The position numbers and the translations under genes were made by a program. The notes beneath the pieces were generated by a model. The model was not told the DNA's origin and ran no database searches. It saw nothing but the letters and a program-made list of their open reading frames with translations. A stretch of DNA of 64,000 bases, from positions 1 through 64,000 of the forward strand of contig JAAXKQ010000006.1 of assembly GCA_025612245.1 (NCBI GenBank), in the 5' to 3' direction. Shown here piece after piece: positions 36,410 through 46,071 of the stretch (positions are counted from its first letter, which is position 1; every line of letters starts with the position of its first letter). This DNA comes from Ignavibacteria bacterium (GTDB taxonomy: Bacteria; Bacteroidota; Ignavibacteria; Ignavibacteriales; SURF-24).

Positions 36410-37258
36410 TTAGGGTTTTACATTTCTGCTATAAGCGGATGCTTCATTTCTGACGTCGAGTTCTGAGGCTGTAAAGAATTCCAGCTTAAGCTGAGATGCT
36501 TTCTTTAGTATGGCTTCAAGCCTGCCGTAAGTTGTCGCATAGTTGCCAGGCGAAGTACCTGTGCCCTCTTCAATCCTGTGTCCATAAAAGACTGCGACTT
36601 CTTTACTTTCACTTGCAGTTTCCATCGTGCTGTATATGGAATCGAGCGGCACGTGGTAGCTATCGTCAATTGCTGTAGCCAGAAGAATTCTTGTTCTGCC
36701 CCAGCAGTATAGGTTTCCTTTGTTGCCGCTTACTATACCCCTGAGTACCCTGAAATACTTAAGAAGGGCCTCATCGGTTTCAGAATTTCTTGATCCGAAG
36801 GGATAGGCAAAGGATGAAGGGCTAAACCCTTTGGCGCGCATTGAATCTATGGCAGGTTTTATTTCATCTAAAACGTATCTGTCCATTCCATTCTCCACGT
36901 AATAAAGTACGGCATCTTTATGACTGAAGCCATGGCAGGCAATCTCATGTCCGTCCTTTTGCAGCTCTCTTAGCTTACTTATTTCATCTTCACTAAGGAG
37001 GCAGAAATTAGTCACAAAGAATGTGCATCTAACGTTATACTTCTTAAAGAGGTCCCGGGCTTTATACCAGTCATCAACTGAACTGTCATCCCAGCTGATT
37101 ACCACGCCTGCCCTCCCCTGATAGTTGAAATTATACCCGCTATTATCCTCAACCTCATTGATTTTTATTTCGCACGAGGGTGCCATTAGGGTGAAGGATA
37201 ACAGCAGTGCAGTACAGAGCACCGGCAAAATCGAATTCTTTTTCCCGGATGAAGTCAT
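36410..37258 (-). CDS. Polysaccharide deacetylase-family lipoprotein
   Basis: A 282-residue protein with a lipoprotein signal (LLLSFTLMAPSC, Cys near 29). The carbohydrate esterase 4/NodB-like barrel includes GVVISWDDSSVDDW (metal-binding Asp pair of motif 1), VRCTFFVTNF, HEIACHGFSHKDA (motif 2, His pair) and SFAYPFGSRN (motif 3). It probably removes acyl groups from surface glycans or peptidoglycan outside the cytoplasm. Preceded by the radical SAM gene on the same strand, with a hairpin between. Confidence 0.85.
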   Translation of the reverse strand: MTSSGKKNSILPVLCTALLLSFTLMAPSCEIKINEVEDNSGYNFNYQGRAGVVISWDDSSVDDWYKARDLFKKYNVRCTFFVTNFCLLSEDEISKLRELQKDGHEIACHGFSHKDAVLYYVENGMDRYVLDEIKPAIDSMRAKGFSPSSFAYPFGSRNSETDEALLKYFRVLRGIVSGNKGNLYCWGRTRILLATAIDDSYHVPLDSIYSTMETASESKEVAVFYGHRIEEGTGTSPGNYATTYGRLEAILKKASQLKLEFFTASELDVRNEASAYSRNVKP

Positions 37259-37304
37259 ATACTTCTTCTCTTTTCTTTACCCGATTGCGAGCTAATGCAG
37301 TAAG

Positions 37305-37342
37305 GGGAAAGCGGACCCCAAAAAGGTAGGGATCCGCTTTTT
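37305..37342 (-). terminator. Hairpin after the radical SAM gene
   Basis: AAAGCGGACCCC and GGGATCCGCTTTT pair with one bulged base around a short A-rich loop, directly downstream of the radical SAM stop codon on the minus strand. Confidence 0.7.
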
Positions 37343-37350
37343 TAATTATC

Positions 37351-38580
37351 TTAGAAAGCCTGGTCTTTTCTGGGGACAGTTCTAACGAAGCAGCCGAACT
37401 TCTTGGGTTCTTCCAGGCGGCAGCTCCAGACGAGCTTATCTTCCCAGACGGTTATATCCGGGCATCCGTCGCACATATTCTGCCCGCCATCCTCCATGAA
37501 ATCAACCGGCTGAATCATCATAATGGACTGAAAATGCAGGCGCCTGAAGAGGTTTAGCGGGTTAATGAAAACCGATTTGAGGAATCTTCCGGCGGCCTTT
37601 CTCAATCCCTTATCCAAAGGCCAGAGCAGAAGGCTACTTTTACCAAGCTTTGTAAAGCCCGGAGCAGCATAAGCCAGGTACTTACCCTGCCAGAAGTGGT
37701 ACTGCGTTTGCACCATCTCAATGAACTTATTACCCATATAGCCCATTATGGAGTGCTTATTGCCTATCCTTATCGAGAGGAGCCATTTATATGAATCCGG
37801 CTTTTCCGTACCGTTAAGGTAGGCGCAGGGGTTAAATTCGGGGAATTTTTCCTTGACCCTGGCTAATACATCCGTAGAAAGTATGTCAACTTTTCTTTCC
37901 TGCTCCGTTGAGTACCAGAAATGGTTCATTTCGACCTTCTTGCCTCCCGCGTACCAGTCCATGGGCATTTGCGGGACAATCTGCCTGTAGGCAATAAAAA
38001 CCATTACCTGCACAATATCTATGTGTTTTTGGGCCCATTCGACCAGTTCAGGCACATATTTAAGCGTATCCTCGTAAACAGTGGCATTAAATGAGCATGA
38101 AATGTTGCCCGCCTCGGCCAGCATCTGAGCGTATTTGAGCCTCAGCTCATTTAATTCAAGCTCGTTTTTATCTTTCCATTGGGGCCTGTTCTGCTTGCTG
38201 TCGATGTGGAAGGTAAAGCCGAAAACTCCGGCTTTTTTTAGTTCCAGGAGGAGCTCTTTAGTAAGGGCAAGTCCGTTGGTGTTAATAATCGGCTTCATGT
38301 TGCGCTTTGCCACTTCACGCACAATTTCTATTATGTCCGGATGCAGCAGCGGATCGCCGCCTGCAATTGAAACCCCGTCTGTTATCCTAAGTTTTACGAA
38401 GACATCCAGTTCCTTTTTTACGACATCAAGTGACTTATGTGAATTTTTTTCATTTTCGCGGTAGCAACCGTCGCAGCTCAGGTTGCATAATGATGTCGGC
38501 TCGAGCCATGAGATGGCATTGTCCGGCAGTGTCCAGGGCAGACGGTAAAGATTTTTTTGATCGATAAGAAGTTCCTGCAT
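37351..38580 (-). CDS. Radical SAM protein with C-terminal Cys cluster
   Basis: A 409-residue radical SAM enzyme. The 4Fe-4S motif is CNLSCDGCY (CxxxCxxC, near residues 32-39), followed by the SAM-binding GVSIAGGDPLLHPDIIEIV and PIINTNGLALT segments. The C-terminal 45 residues hold six more Cys (NMCDGCPDITVWEDKLVWSC, then C and C before the end), which may bind an auxiliary cluster as in SPASM-like enzymes. Substrate unknown; no precursor peptide is visible nearby. TGAGG lies before the ATG. Confidence 0.85.
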   Translation of the reverse strand: MQELLIDQKNLYRLPWTLPDNAISWLEPTSLCNLSCDGCYRENEKNSHKSLDVVKKELDVFVKLRITDGVSIAGGDPLLHPDIIEIVREVAKRNMKPIINTNGLALTKELLLELKKAGVFGFTFHIDSKQNRPQWKDKNELELNELRLKYAQMLAEAGNISCSFNATVYEDTLKYVPELVEWAQKHIDIVQVMVFIAYRQIVPQMPMDWYAGGKKVEMNHFWYSTEQERKVDILSTDVLARVKEKFPEFNPCAYLNGTEKPDSYKWLLSIRIGNKHSIMGYMGNKFIEMVQTQYHFWQGKYLAYAAPGFTKLGKSSLLLWPLDKGLRKAAGRFLKSVFINPLNLFRRLHFQSIMMIQPVDFMEDGGQNMCDGCPDITVWEDKLVWSCRLEEPKKFGCFVRTVPRKDQAF

Positions 38581-38742
38581 AACAACCTCAGTTTATTCAA
38601 TAAATATTAAAGTCGTCATAAAAAGAACAGAACATTTCAAATCAAAGACGGGAACATATTTTGCAGTTCATTTCAGGGTAAAAATAAGAAATTATATCGC
38701 AATAAAGCAAATGTTTTCTCCGCGCGCGCGGTTTCTCCAGGC

Positions 38743-39171
38743 CTACCTGGACTTTTGGTCGTTCAGGTACATTTTGTACCACCCGAGGTCATAGATGAGC
38801 CTGTTGAGCTTTGAGAGGCTTTCCTGTGTCAGGGAGAGGTATTTTTCCCGGAAAATATTCATGAAGAAGTTTCCAGATCCCTCTACTATCTTCAGCAGGT
38901 TTTTCTTTATTTCTTCAATGTTTTCCGTATATTCAGCCGTATAGCGCCTTAAAACCTCCTCCTTAATTGAGCTTTCGCCGCGTTGTATTATGCCGAATAA
39001 CCCCTGAAGGTATTTTGCCCTGAAGGCCGTCTCATCAAGAAGCGGAGTGCTGCCATTTTTAATGCTCAGCTCAATGATCCTCAAAAGGTCATCTTTCATT
39101 TTGAGCCTGTTCCTGGATAGTATTTCCACCTCTTCTACTATCTCCCTGGCTGACTTCTGAAGCATATCCAT
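38743..39171 (-). CDS. Helical protein of unknown function
   Basis: A 142-residue, almost wholly alpha-helical charged protein (SAREIVEEVEILSRNRLKM ... REKYLSLTQESLSKLNRLIY). It starts 3 bases after the O-methyltransferase gene and is therefore translationally coupled to it. No signal peptide and no family recognised. Its role is probably linked to the methyltransferase, but nothing in the sequence says how. Confidence 0.65.
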   Translation of the reverse strand: MDMLQKSAREIVEEVEILSRNRLKMKDDLLRIIELSIKNGSTPLLDETAFRAKYLQGLFGIIQRGESSIKEEVLRRYTAEYTENIEEIKKNLLKIVEGSGNFFMNIFREKYLSLTQESLSKLNRLIYDLGWYKMYLNDQKSR

Positions 39172-39174
39172 GAC

Positions 39175-39831
39175 TTATCTTTTCTTTACGCCAAAACCGA
39201 TTCCGTCACCAATTGGAAGTATTGATGCAGTAAGATCCGGATGGGATAAAAACTCTTTATTAAATTCCCTGATGTGCCCGGTAGAATTCTGAAACTTCTT
39301 CGGGACCTGTTTTGAGGCTGCATATCCGTGCCAGAGGAGGTTATCTACAAAGATTACTCCCCCTTTTTTCAGCAGCTCCATGGAAAACTCAAACAACGCC
39401 TTGTAGTCTTCCTTGTCGGCATCCAGAAAAATAAGATCAAACTTCTTTTTCATCCCCGGCATAACCTCAAGCGCATTGCCATGGATAAGCTTTATCTTGT
39501 CTCCAAAGCCCGAGATCCTGACGTTTTCCTTTGCAATTTTCACGTTATCGCTGCTAAGCTCAATTGTGACCAGTTTGCCCTTTTTCCTAAGACTCCTTGC
39601 TATATGGATCGAGGAATACGCAATGGCTGTTCCTATTTCCAGCACACGCCTGGGGCGGTAGGCAAGTATGAGCTGCTCCATAAACTCAACTGCCTTCCAG
39701 TTTAGTATCGGCACCCTGTGCTCTTTTGCATACTCCTCCATTTCAATGATAAGCGGATCTTCTTCTTTTCTCAAGGTTTCAAGATATGCCTGCTGCTCAG
39801 GACAGATGATATTTTCCATTCGGCTTTCCAT
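39175..39831 (-). CDS. Class I SAM-dependent O-methyltransferase (YrrM/TrmR-like)
   Basis: A 218-residue member of methyltransferase family 3. Motif I reads RVLEIGTAIAYSSIHIA, motif II KLVTIELSSDNVKIAKENV, then NALEVMPGMKKKFDLIFLDADKEDY with the metal-binding Asp residues, and GGVIFVDNLLWHG. Homologues include catechol-type O-methyltransferases and the tRNA hydroxyuridine methyltransferase TrmR; TrmR is the likelier role in a bacterium, but this is not certain. A second Met four codons downstream could also be the start. Confidence 0.88.
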   Translation of the reverse strand: MESRMENIICPEQQAYLETLRKEEDPLIIEMEEYAKEHRVPILNWKAVEFMEQLILAYRPRRVLEIGTAIAYSSIHIARSLRKKGKLVTIELSSDNVKIAKENVRISGFGDKIKLIHGNALEVMPGMKKKFDLIFLDADKEDYKALFEFSMELLKKGGVIFVDNLLWHGYAASKQVPKKFQNSTGHIREFNKEFLSHPDLTASILPIGDGIGFGVKKR

Positions 39832-39880
39832 GTTAAATTCATTATGTTAGGAAAACAAAATTTCCCGTTAATTTCAAGTT

Positions 39881-41851
39881 TTATTTTAACAGGACCATTT
39901 TCCTGCTGTAAACATTCCCCTGAAGCTTTAAGGTATATAAGTATATGCCGCTAGAGCAGGACGAGCCGTACTGGTCTATTCCGTTCCAGACAATTGAATT
40001 TAAGCCGTCCTTTGTAAGCACATCCAAAGAAAAAACCCTGCGCCCCAGTATGTCGAATATCATAAGCTCTGCCGGCTGGTTTGCAAGCGAGGTAAAATCA
40101 ATCCTGGTGCTCCTGTTAAAAGGATTTGGGTAATTCTGCGACAGGACGTAGTTGCCGGGAATTATAGGCACGTATGTATCCAGCGTATCTGCATCCATAT
40201 TAAAGCTCCCGGTCTGAGGGCTCCTGAGGCTTCTGCCGAGGCTGTCGGTATAGGTAAAATAAAACCTGAGGTGCGCGGTCTGGCTAAAGGGCAATTGCAC
40301 GGAATAAAAAGCCGTGGAATTTGACCCCAGAAGCGGCAGAGAAGTAAAATTTGAGTCGCTGAAAGAATAATACATCTTAACACTCTCCGGCATAACGCCG
40401 CTGGAATCGAGAAACGCCTTGTGGAGTATGGATCCCGCTGACGTTCGTTCAATGTTTGGATATTCAATTGACTTTAAGGCCGAGACCAGACCGTAGCCTC
40501 TTGAAGAATCCGGAGCCTTTGCATTGTCGGCAGTAAGGAGCAGTATCTTTCTCATTTCCACATTGCTTAAGTATGGGTATGCCGACAAAAGGAGTCCTGC
40601 GCAACCAGAGGCAATTGGAGTGGCAAAGGAAGTCCCGTTGCCGTAAGTGTAACCATCCGCAGAGTGGGCCGAGGCTTCGAAGACGTTTCCTCCCTGGGCT
40701 ACAATGTCGGGTTTAATGCGCCCGTCAGCGGTAGGACCTTTGGAGCTGAAGGAGGTAACGACGTTTGACTGTGAGACCGCCCCTACGGCAATCGTGTTAA
40801 ACCCGTCGGCAGGAGCGGTAATATAGTGCCAGGGATCGTTACCTTCGTTTCCGGCTGCTGTCATTGTAAGGACACCACGCTGAAATGCCATTTCAGCGGC
40901 TCTTGTTACAAGAGCCGTCTTTCCGTTCATATCTGCATACGTATACGAAGCCTCCGGCGCATCAAAAGTATTATAGCCCAAGGAGCTGCTTGTAATATCA
41001 ACCCCCAGGCCTTCCATCCATTCCAGTGCAGCTGCGTAGTTATCCTCTTCAATGTGTCTTTCACTTCCTGTGTCTTCAGTTTTGGCAAGTATGAACTCTG
41101 CACCGTAAGAAGGACCAATTAGCTTTCCCGGCGCGTAGCCGGCTAAAATTGAAAATACAGCTGTCCCGTGAACATCCTGCCCGGCAAAATCCCCTTCCTG
41201 GTTTGCAGTAACGTTGTCGTTAAAAACAAAATCGTGCTCTGCTATTACAACCTTGTCGCGCAGCGACTCGTGAGTCTTCCAGTCAAATCCGGAATCCAGT
41301 ATACCGATTATGACCCCCTTTCCCGAAATTCCCTTTCTATGCACCTGAGGCACATCTGAGAGCCTTAGTTGCCTTAGAGAGCTCCCGTAATCGAGGTCAA
41401 GCAAGCTGCCCGTCTTACCCAACCCCTGAGTCTCGGACCCGAGATTCCTGTCCAGGAGATAAAGGGCCTTAACCTTTTCCACTTTTTCAACAAATGGAAG
41501 CTCCAGGACCGCTTTAAGCTCGCTATCGGTCAGAAATGCACTTGCAGCATTAAACCACTTAAGCACGTTCTGAATTTTGATTCCCAGACTTTCCAGAGAG
41601 CGTAAATACTCGTCCTTTACTGGAAGATCTTCATAAGTAACAAAGGAGTCTCCGCCCATTACTTTTTTGCGCCTTTCAATGCTCCTTTGGCTAAGAAGTC
41701 CTTCGGCCTTGCTGAAAAGAGCAGAGGATTTGGATAAGGACTCTGAAGGCTTCTGGTCCTTATCCTTGAAGTAGATCAGGTACTTTGTCTGTGCAAAAGA
41801 CATTCCCGAGAAAAGGACGAAGGCAAAAAGTAGAAGTATTTTTTTCCGCAT
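39881..41851 (-). CDS. Secreted subtilisin-family (S8) protease with T9SS sorting domain
   Basis: A 656-residue protease. This ATG opens the signal peptide MRKKILLLFAFVLFSGMSFAQ with AAGAAG upstream; the frame continues 18 codons further without one. An inhibitor-I9-like propeptide (KYLIYFKDKDQKP ...) is followed by the S8 catalytic domain: Asp in GILDSGFDW, His in GQDVHGTAVF, the oxyanion region MTAAGNEGNDP, and Ser in NGTSFATPIASG. A C-terminal T9SS type A domain begins YPNPFNRSTRIDF. Expected on the cell surface or released, digesting external protein. Confidence 0.92.
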   Translation of the reverse strand: MRKKILLLFAFVLFSGMSFAQTKYLIYFKDKDQKPSESLSKSSALFSKAEGLLSQRSIERRKKVMGGDSFVTYEDLPVKDEYLRSLESLGIKIQNVLKWFNAASAFLTDSELKAVLELPFVEKVEKVKALYLLDRNLGSETQGLGKTGSLLDLDYGSSLRQLRLSDVPQVHRKGISGKGVIIGILDSGFDWKTHESLRDKVVIAEHDFVFNDNVTANQEGDFAGQDVHGTAVFSILAGYAPGKLIGPSYGAEFILAKTEDTGSERHIEEDNYAAALEWMEGLGVDITSSSLGYNTFDAPEASYTYADMNGKTALVTRAAEMAFQRGVLTMTAAGNEGNDPWHYITAPADGFNTIAVGAVSQSNVVTSFSSKGPTADGRIKPDIVAQGGNVFEASAHSADGYTYGNGTSFATPIASGCAGLLLSAYPYLSNVEMRKILLLTADNAKAPDSSRGYGLVSALKSIEYPNIERTSAGSILHKAFLDSSGVMPESVKMYYSFSDSNFTSLPLLGSNSTAFYSVQLPFSQTAHLRFYFTYTDSLGRSLRSPQTGSFNMDADTLDTYVPIIPGNYVLSQNYPNPFNRSTRIDFTSLANQPAELMIFDILGRRVFSLDVLTKDGLNSIVWNGIDQYGSSCSSGIYLYTLKLQGNVYSRKMVLLK

Positions 41852-42009
41852 ACAATTCTTCTTAAAAAAATAATGGTATAAATGAAGCCGGATATGCCGG
41901 CACAATAGAAGTTAGTCGTAATAGCACTAAACATCAACTGAAATTCAGGGTCACATTCGTTTTATTAGTCAACCAATGCCGCCCCTGTACGATTTAACGC
42001 ATAATGGAC

Positions 42010-42936
42010 TTAATGTATAACGCGTGCCACCCTGTCCCATTTTACGGTTGCCAGCATGTCAAGAATGTTTGTTCTGGATGGATCCCAGGACCAGTAGACC
42101 ATAAAAGCCTTGCCGATAAATTTATCTCTTGGCACAAAGCCCCAGAAGCGGCTGTCGGCGCTGTCGTCCCTGTTGTCGCCCATCATAAAGTAGTAGTCCT
42201 TTTTAACCGTATAAGACTTAGCCGGTTTACCCAATATGAAAATATTCCGTCCTTCCACACTAACGGCTTCAGAATCCAGCTCCCTGTTAATAATTGTGCG
42301 CCACAGTTCGATATTCTGATAGTTGAGGGAAACCACCTGGCCTTTTCTCGGCACCACAACGGGTCCGTAATTATCCTCATTCCAGGCAACGCCTTTTGGG
42401 AAAATCCTGTATTCGGCTTCTTCGGGGGGCTTTACGTGGGAATTGACGTACTGAAGGCCGGGAGGCCTGAAGAATTCCTTATGGTTGACAAAAACCACCT
42501 TATTGATAATTCTAATCGTATCGCCGGGAATTCCGATGCACCGCTTGATGTAGTTCACCTTTTCGGATGCCCTTACTTCGTCCCTGTCGCCCGGATATTC
42601 AAATACCACAACATCCTTCCTTTCAGGCTCTCTAAGAGCCGGAAGCGTAAGCTGTGGAATTTTCCAGCCCGTAAGGGGCAGAAGGCCTGGAGTGGAAGCT
42701 CCATAGATAAATTTATTCACGAGGAGGAAATCCCCAACGAGCAGTGTCTTTTCCATGGAACCCGTAGGTATCCGAAAAGCTTCAACGACGAATGTTTTCA
42801 GGATAAAGGCCGCAAGCACGGCGTAAAAAAGAGCTCTTGAAAACATCCTTATTTTTTCAGCAGGAGATCTATTTTCACTATAGTCCTCTCCGGCTTCAGC
42901 TTCCTCATATTTCTCAAGGTCATCGGAAAGGGACAA
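42010..42936 (-). CDS. lepB: Signal peptidase I, copy 2
   Basis: A 308-residue membrane protease removing signal peptides. One N-terminal membrane helix is followed by the nucleophile Ser in AFRIPTGSMEKTLLVGDFLLVNK and the general-base Lys in YIKRCIGIPGDTI; box E is MMGDNRDDSADSRFWGFVP. Translation probably starts at TTG, preceded by AGGAG. It is 65 bases after a closely similar copy, and both follow lepA. Confidence 0.93.
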   Translation of the reverse strand: MSLSDDLEKYEEAEAGEDYSENRSPAEKIRMFSRALFYAVLAAFILKTFVVEAFRIPTGSMEKTLLVGDFLLVNKFIYGASTPGLLPLTGWKIPQLTLPALREPERKDVVVFEYPGDRDEVRASEKVNYIKRCIGIPGDTIRIINKVVFVNHKEFFRPPGLQYVNSHVKPPEEAEYRIFPKGVAWNEDNYGPVVVPRKGQVVSLNYQNIELWRTIINRELDSEAVSVEGRNIFILGKPAKSYTVKKDYYFMMGDNRDDSADSRFWGFVPRDKFIGKAFMVYWSWDPSRTNILDMLATVKWDRVARVIH

Positions 42937-43001
42937 GTTTTAATCTCCTAAAAATAAACCGGCGGAAAAAGTTTTTTCCGCCTTAATGTTACAAACTGAT
43001 C

Positions 43002-43934
43002 TTAATGAATTATCCTGGCAATACGGTTGAGCCTAACTGAGGACAGGAGGTCAAAGAAATTCGAGAAAGGTATTTCCGGGTTCCACGACCAGTAAACAAT
43101 TGCGGCCTCCCCGATTACCCTGTCCCTGGCTACAAAGCCCCAGAAGCGGCTGTCGAGGCTGTTATCCCTGTTGTCGCCCATCATAAAGTAGTAGTCTTTT
43201 TTTAGCGTATAACTCCCGGCGGGTTTTCCGTCAATAGTTATCAGATTTCCGCTGAGCTGTACAACACGGCGTCCGAATTCCCTGTCTATTATCGTCCTCC
43301 ACTGTTCAAGATTCTCAGGGGTAAGGTGAATTACATCGCCTTTTTTGGGAACAACAAGCGGCCCGTAGTTATCCTCGTTCCATGGGGCTCCGGGAGGAAA
43401 TATCCTGGGGTTTGCTATTCCAGCCGGAATGGTTTGCGGGCTAATGTACTGTATGTTAGGCGGCCTCCAGAACTCCTTGCCGTTCACAAAAACCACCTTA
43501 TTAACAATTTTTACCGTATCGCCAGGCATTCCGATAAGTCTTTTTACGTAGCTCATTATTTCGCTCGGTTCCAGGTCGTTTGTATAACCCGGCCAGTCGA
43601 AAACAACCACATCCTTAGCCTTGGGTTCCCTGATTGCAGGGAAGCTGAAATGAGGCAGTGTGATGTTGGTAAACGGAATATTGCGCGGCGTTGTAGAACC
43701 GTAGATAACCTTGTTTACGAGAACAAAATCTCCTACCAGAATCGTATTTTCCATTGAGCCCGTTGGTATTCTGGAGGATTCCAGCAGAAACGTCTTAATA
43801 AGAAGCGCACCAATAAGGGCAAAGACAAGAGTTTCAACAAAATTCCTGAATTTTTCCTTAGGGGTTTTAACCTGCTTTAATTCTTCTTCTGTTTTAATGC
43901 CCAGGAATTTCCGGGCACCTTCCTTAAAAGTCAA
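43002..43934 (-). CDS. lepB: Signal peptidase I, copy 1
   Basis: A 310-residue signal peptidase with the same layout as its neighbour: Ser in SSRIPTGSMENTILVGDFVLVNK, Lys in YVKRLIGMPGDTV, and MMGDNRDNSLDSRFWGFV. The two copies are clearly tandem duplicates with diverged N- and C-termini. Nine bases separate it from lepA, as in the common lepA-lepB operon. The two enzymes may split the large load of signal peptides from the many T9SS cargo proteins; that is inference. Confidence 0.95.
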   Translation of the reverse strand: MTFKEGARKFLGIKTEEELKQVKTPKEKFRNFVETLVFALIGALLIKTFLLESSRIPTGSMENTILVGDFVLVNKVIYGSTTPRNIPFTNITLPHFSFPAIREPKAKDVVVFDWPGYTNDLEPSEIMSYVKRLIGMPGDTVKIVNKVVFVNGKEFWRPPNIQYISPQTIPAGIANPRIFPPGAPWNEDNYGPLVVPKKGDVIHLTPENLEQWRTIIDREFGRRVVQLSGNLITIDGKPAGSYTLKKDYYFMMGDNRDNSLDSRFWGFVARDRVIGEAAIVYWSWNPEIPFSNFFDLLSSVRLNRIARIIH

Positions 43935-43943
43935 TTAGCCTCC

Positions 43944-45737
43944 TTAATCTTCAATTTGTAGAACTGCGAGGAATGCTTCCTGAGGTATTTCAACGTTGCC
44001 TACCTGCTTCATACGTCTTTTACCTTCTTTCTGCTTTTCGAGCAGTTTCCTTTTTCGTGAAATATCGCCGCCATAGCACTTGGCAAGAACGTTTTTCCTT
44101 AAAGGCTTAACAGTTGAGCGGGAGATAACCTTATTGCCAATAGCCGACTGGATTGCAATTTCAAAGAGCTGCCTGGGAATAAGATCCTTCAGCTTCTCGC
44201 AGACTTTCCTTCCCCAGTCAAACGACCGGCTCCTGTGAACGATAATTGAAAGTGCATCAACCACCTCCCCGTTAAGCAGAATGTCCAGTTTCACAAGATC
44301 CGACTCGCGGTAGCCAATGAACTCGTAGTCAAAGGATGCATATCCGCGAGAGAAAGACTTCAGCTTGTCGTAAAAATCAAAAATGACCTCTGAAAGAGGG
44401 AACTCATACTGAAGATCTGCGCGCGTGGGATCAATGTATGAGGTATTCTTGTAAATGCCGCGCTTGTCTGTTGCAAGCTTCATCAGGTTGCCTACGTACT
44501 CGCTCGGGCAAACGATCTGAGCCTTAACATAAGGCTCTTCAATCAGCTCTATATCCCCCATCTCAGGCATGTCTGCCGGGTTATCGACCACTATTCTTTC
44601 CCCGTTTTTCTTATAGACGTAGTACTCAACGTTAGGAAGCGTGGTAATAATGGACTGGTTAAATTCCCTTTCGAGCCTCTCCTGTACAATTTCCATGTGC
44701 AGCATGCCCAGAAATCCGCACCTGAAGCCAAAGCCCAGTGCCGCCGAAGTCTCGGGCGTAAATACGAGGGCAGAATCATTGAGGCGGAACTTTTCCAGTG
44801 CATCCCTCAGGTCTTCATATTCTTCCGTATTTGTGGGGTAAAGTCCGCTATATACCATAGGCTTAACGTCTTTATAGCCCGGAAGAGGGTGTTCTGCCCC
44901 GTTCTTTGCAAGCGTAAGCGTATCGCCCACCTTGGTATCGTGCACATCCTTGACGCCTGAGATCAGGTATCCAACGTTGCCTGCGGTAAGCTCTCTGGTT
45001 TTAATTTTCCTCAGGCCCAGAACGCCGATCTCTTCGGCCAGGAATATCTTATCGTTGGCAAAGAACCTGATCTGGTCCTTGTCGTGCAGCGTGCCGTTAA
45101 AAATCCTTACGTATGCAATTGCCCCGCGGTAGGCGTCAAAGACAGAGTCAAAAATCAGTGCCTGAAGCGGTGCCTCAGGGTCCCCTTTCGGTGCAGGGAT
45201 CTTCTTTACAATGTCTTCCAGAATCTCATCTATGCCCGTCCTGGTCTTTGCGCTTGCAAGCAGTATGCTGCTTTCATCGCAGCCCAGGAGGTCCAGTATC
45301 TGTCCTTTTACAGTATCCACCATTGCGCTTGGAAGGTCAATTTTATTAATGACCGGAATGATCTCAAGCCCTGCCTCAATTGCAAGATAGAGGTTACTGA
45401 TTGTCTGTGCCTCAACTCCCTGAGCGGCATCCACGACCAGTATTGCACCCTCGCAGGCTGCAAGCGAGCGCGAGACCTCGTATGAAAAGTCCACGTGCCC
45501 GGGAGTGTCAATTAAATTCAGTGTATATTCAATACCGTCCTTGGCGCGATATTTCATCTGAATGGCGTGGGATTTAATTGTAATTCCCCTTTCCCTTTCC
45601 AGATCCATATCATCCAAAAGCTGCGCCTTAAGCTCACGTTCCGATACCGTTCCTGTCCTTTCAAGAAGACAATCTGCTATGGTTGACTTGCCATGGTCTA
45701 TGTGCGCTATTATACAAAAATTGCGAATTTGTTCCAT
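43944..45737 (-). CDS. lepA: Elongation factor 4 (translational GTPase LepA)
   Basis: A 597-residue ribosomal GTPase. G motifs: [32 protein letters not shown] and SAKTRTG. The C-terminal domain unique to LepA is complete ([54 protein letters not shown]). Full family length. It heads a lepA-lepB-lepB operon. Confidence 0.98.
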   Translation of the reverse strand: MEQIRNFCIIAHIDHGKSTIADCLLERTGTVSERELKAQLLDDMDLERERGITIKSHAIQMKYRAKDGIEYTLNLIDTPGHVDFSYEVSRSLAACEGAILVVDAAQGVEAQTISNLYLAIEAGLEIIPVINKIDLPSAMVDTVKGQILDLLGCDESSILLASAKTRTGIDEILEDIVKKIPAPKGDPEAPLQALIFDSVFDAYRGAIAYVRIFNGTLHDKDQIRFFANDKIFLAEEIGVLGLRKIKTRELTAGNVGYLISGVKDVHDTKVGDTLTLAKNGAEHPLPGYKDVKPMVYSGLYPTNTEEYEDLRDALEKFRLNDSALVFTPETSAALGFGFRCGFLGMLHMEIVQERLEREFNQSIITTLPNVEYYVYKKNGERIVVDNPADMPEMGDIELIEEPYVKAQIVCPSEYVGNLMKLATDKRGIYKNTSYIDPTRADLQYEFPLSEVIFDFYDKLKSFSRGYASFDYEFIGYRESDLVKLDILLNGEVVDALSIIVHRSRSFDWGRKVCEKLKDLIPRQLFEIAIQSAIGNKVISRSTVKPLRKNVLAKCYGGDISRKRKLLEKQKEGKRRMKQVGNVEIPQEAFLAVLQIED

Positions 45738-46071
45738 TTTTACTCAAAATTTTAGAATAGTAATATATCAATACATGGCTGCAAATTCAACGAATAACTT
45801 TTGCTCAAAAGTTCACCTGGACGGGCATTTGTCAGCTTAGCGGGTTTTACTCTTTCTTTCCTGTTTATACAACTCCAACTCTGAAAAAGTTCTGAGAGAA
45901 AAATGCCTTTTTTGCAGCCATTATTCAGCTTAAGGATAATTAATATTTAATTCAATTTAAGTTTAAAACAAAATATTTAGTAAATTTAGGATATGATTTT
46001 ATCTGTAAAAAGCATTAAATGCCATCAGAAAAACAGAATAATTTTACAAATGATAAATTCGGAAACAAGAA
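45738..46071. other. Intergenic between divergent genes
   Basis: Promoters for lepA and for the phosphoesterase gene should lie here. No RNA gene, repeat or clear regulatory structure is visible. The right half is AT-rich. Confidence 0.4.
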
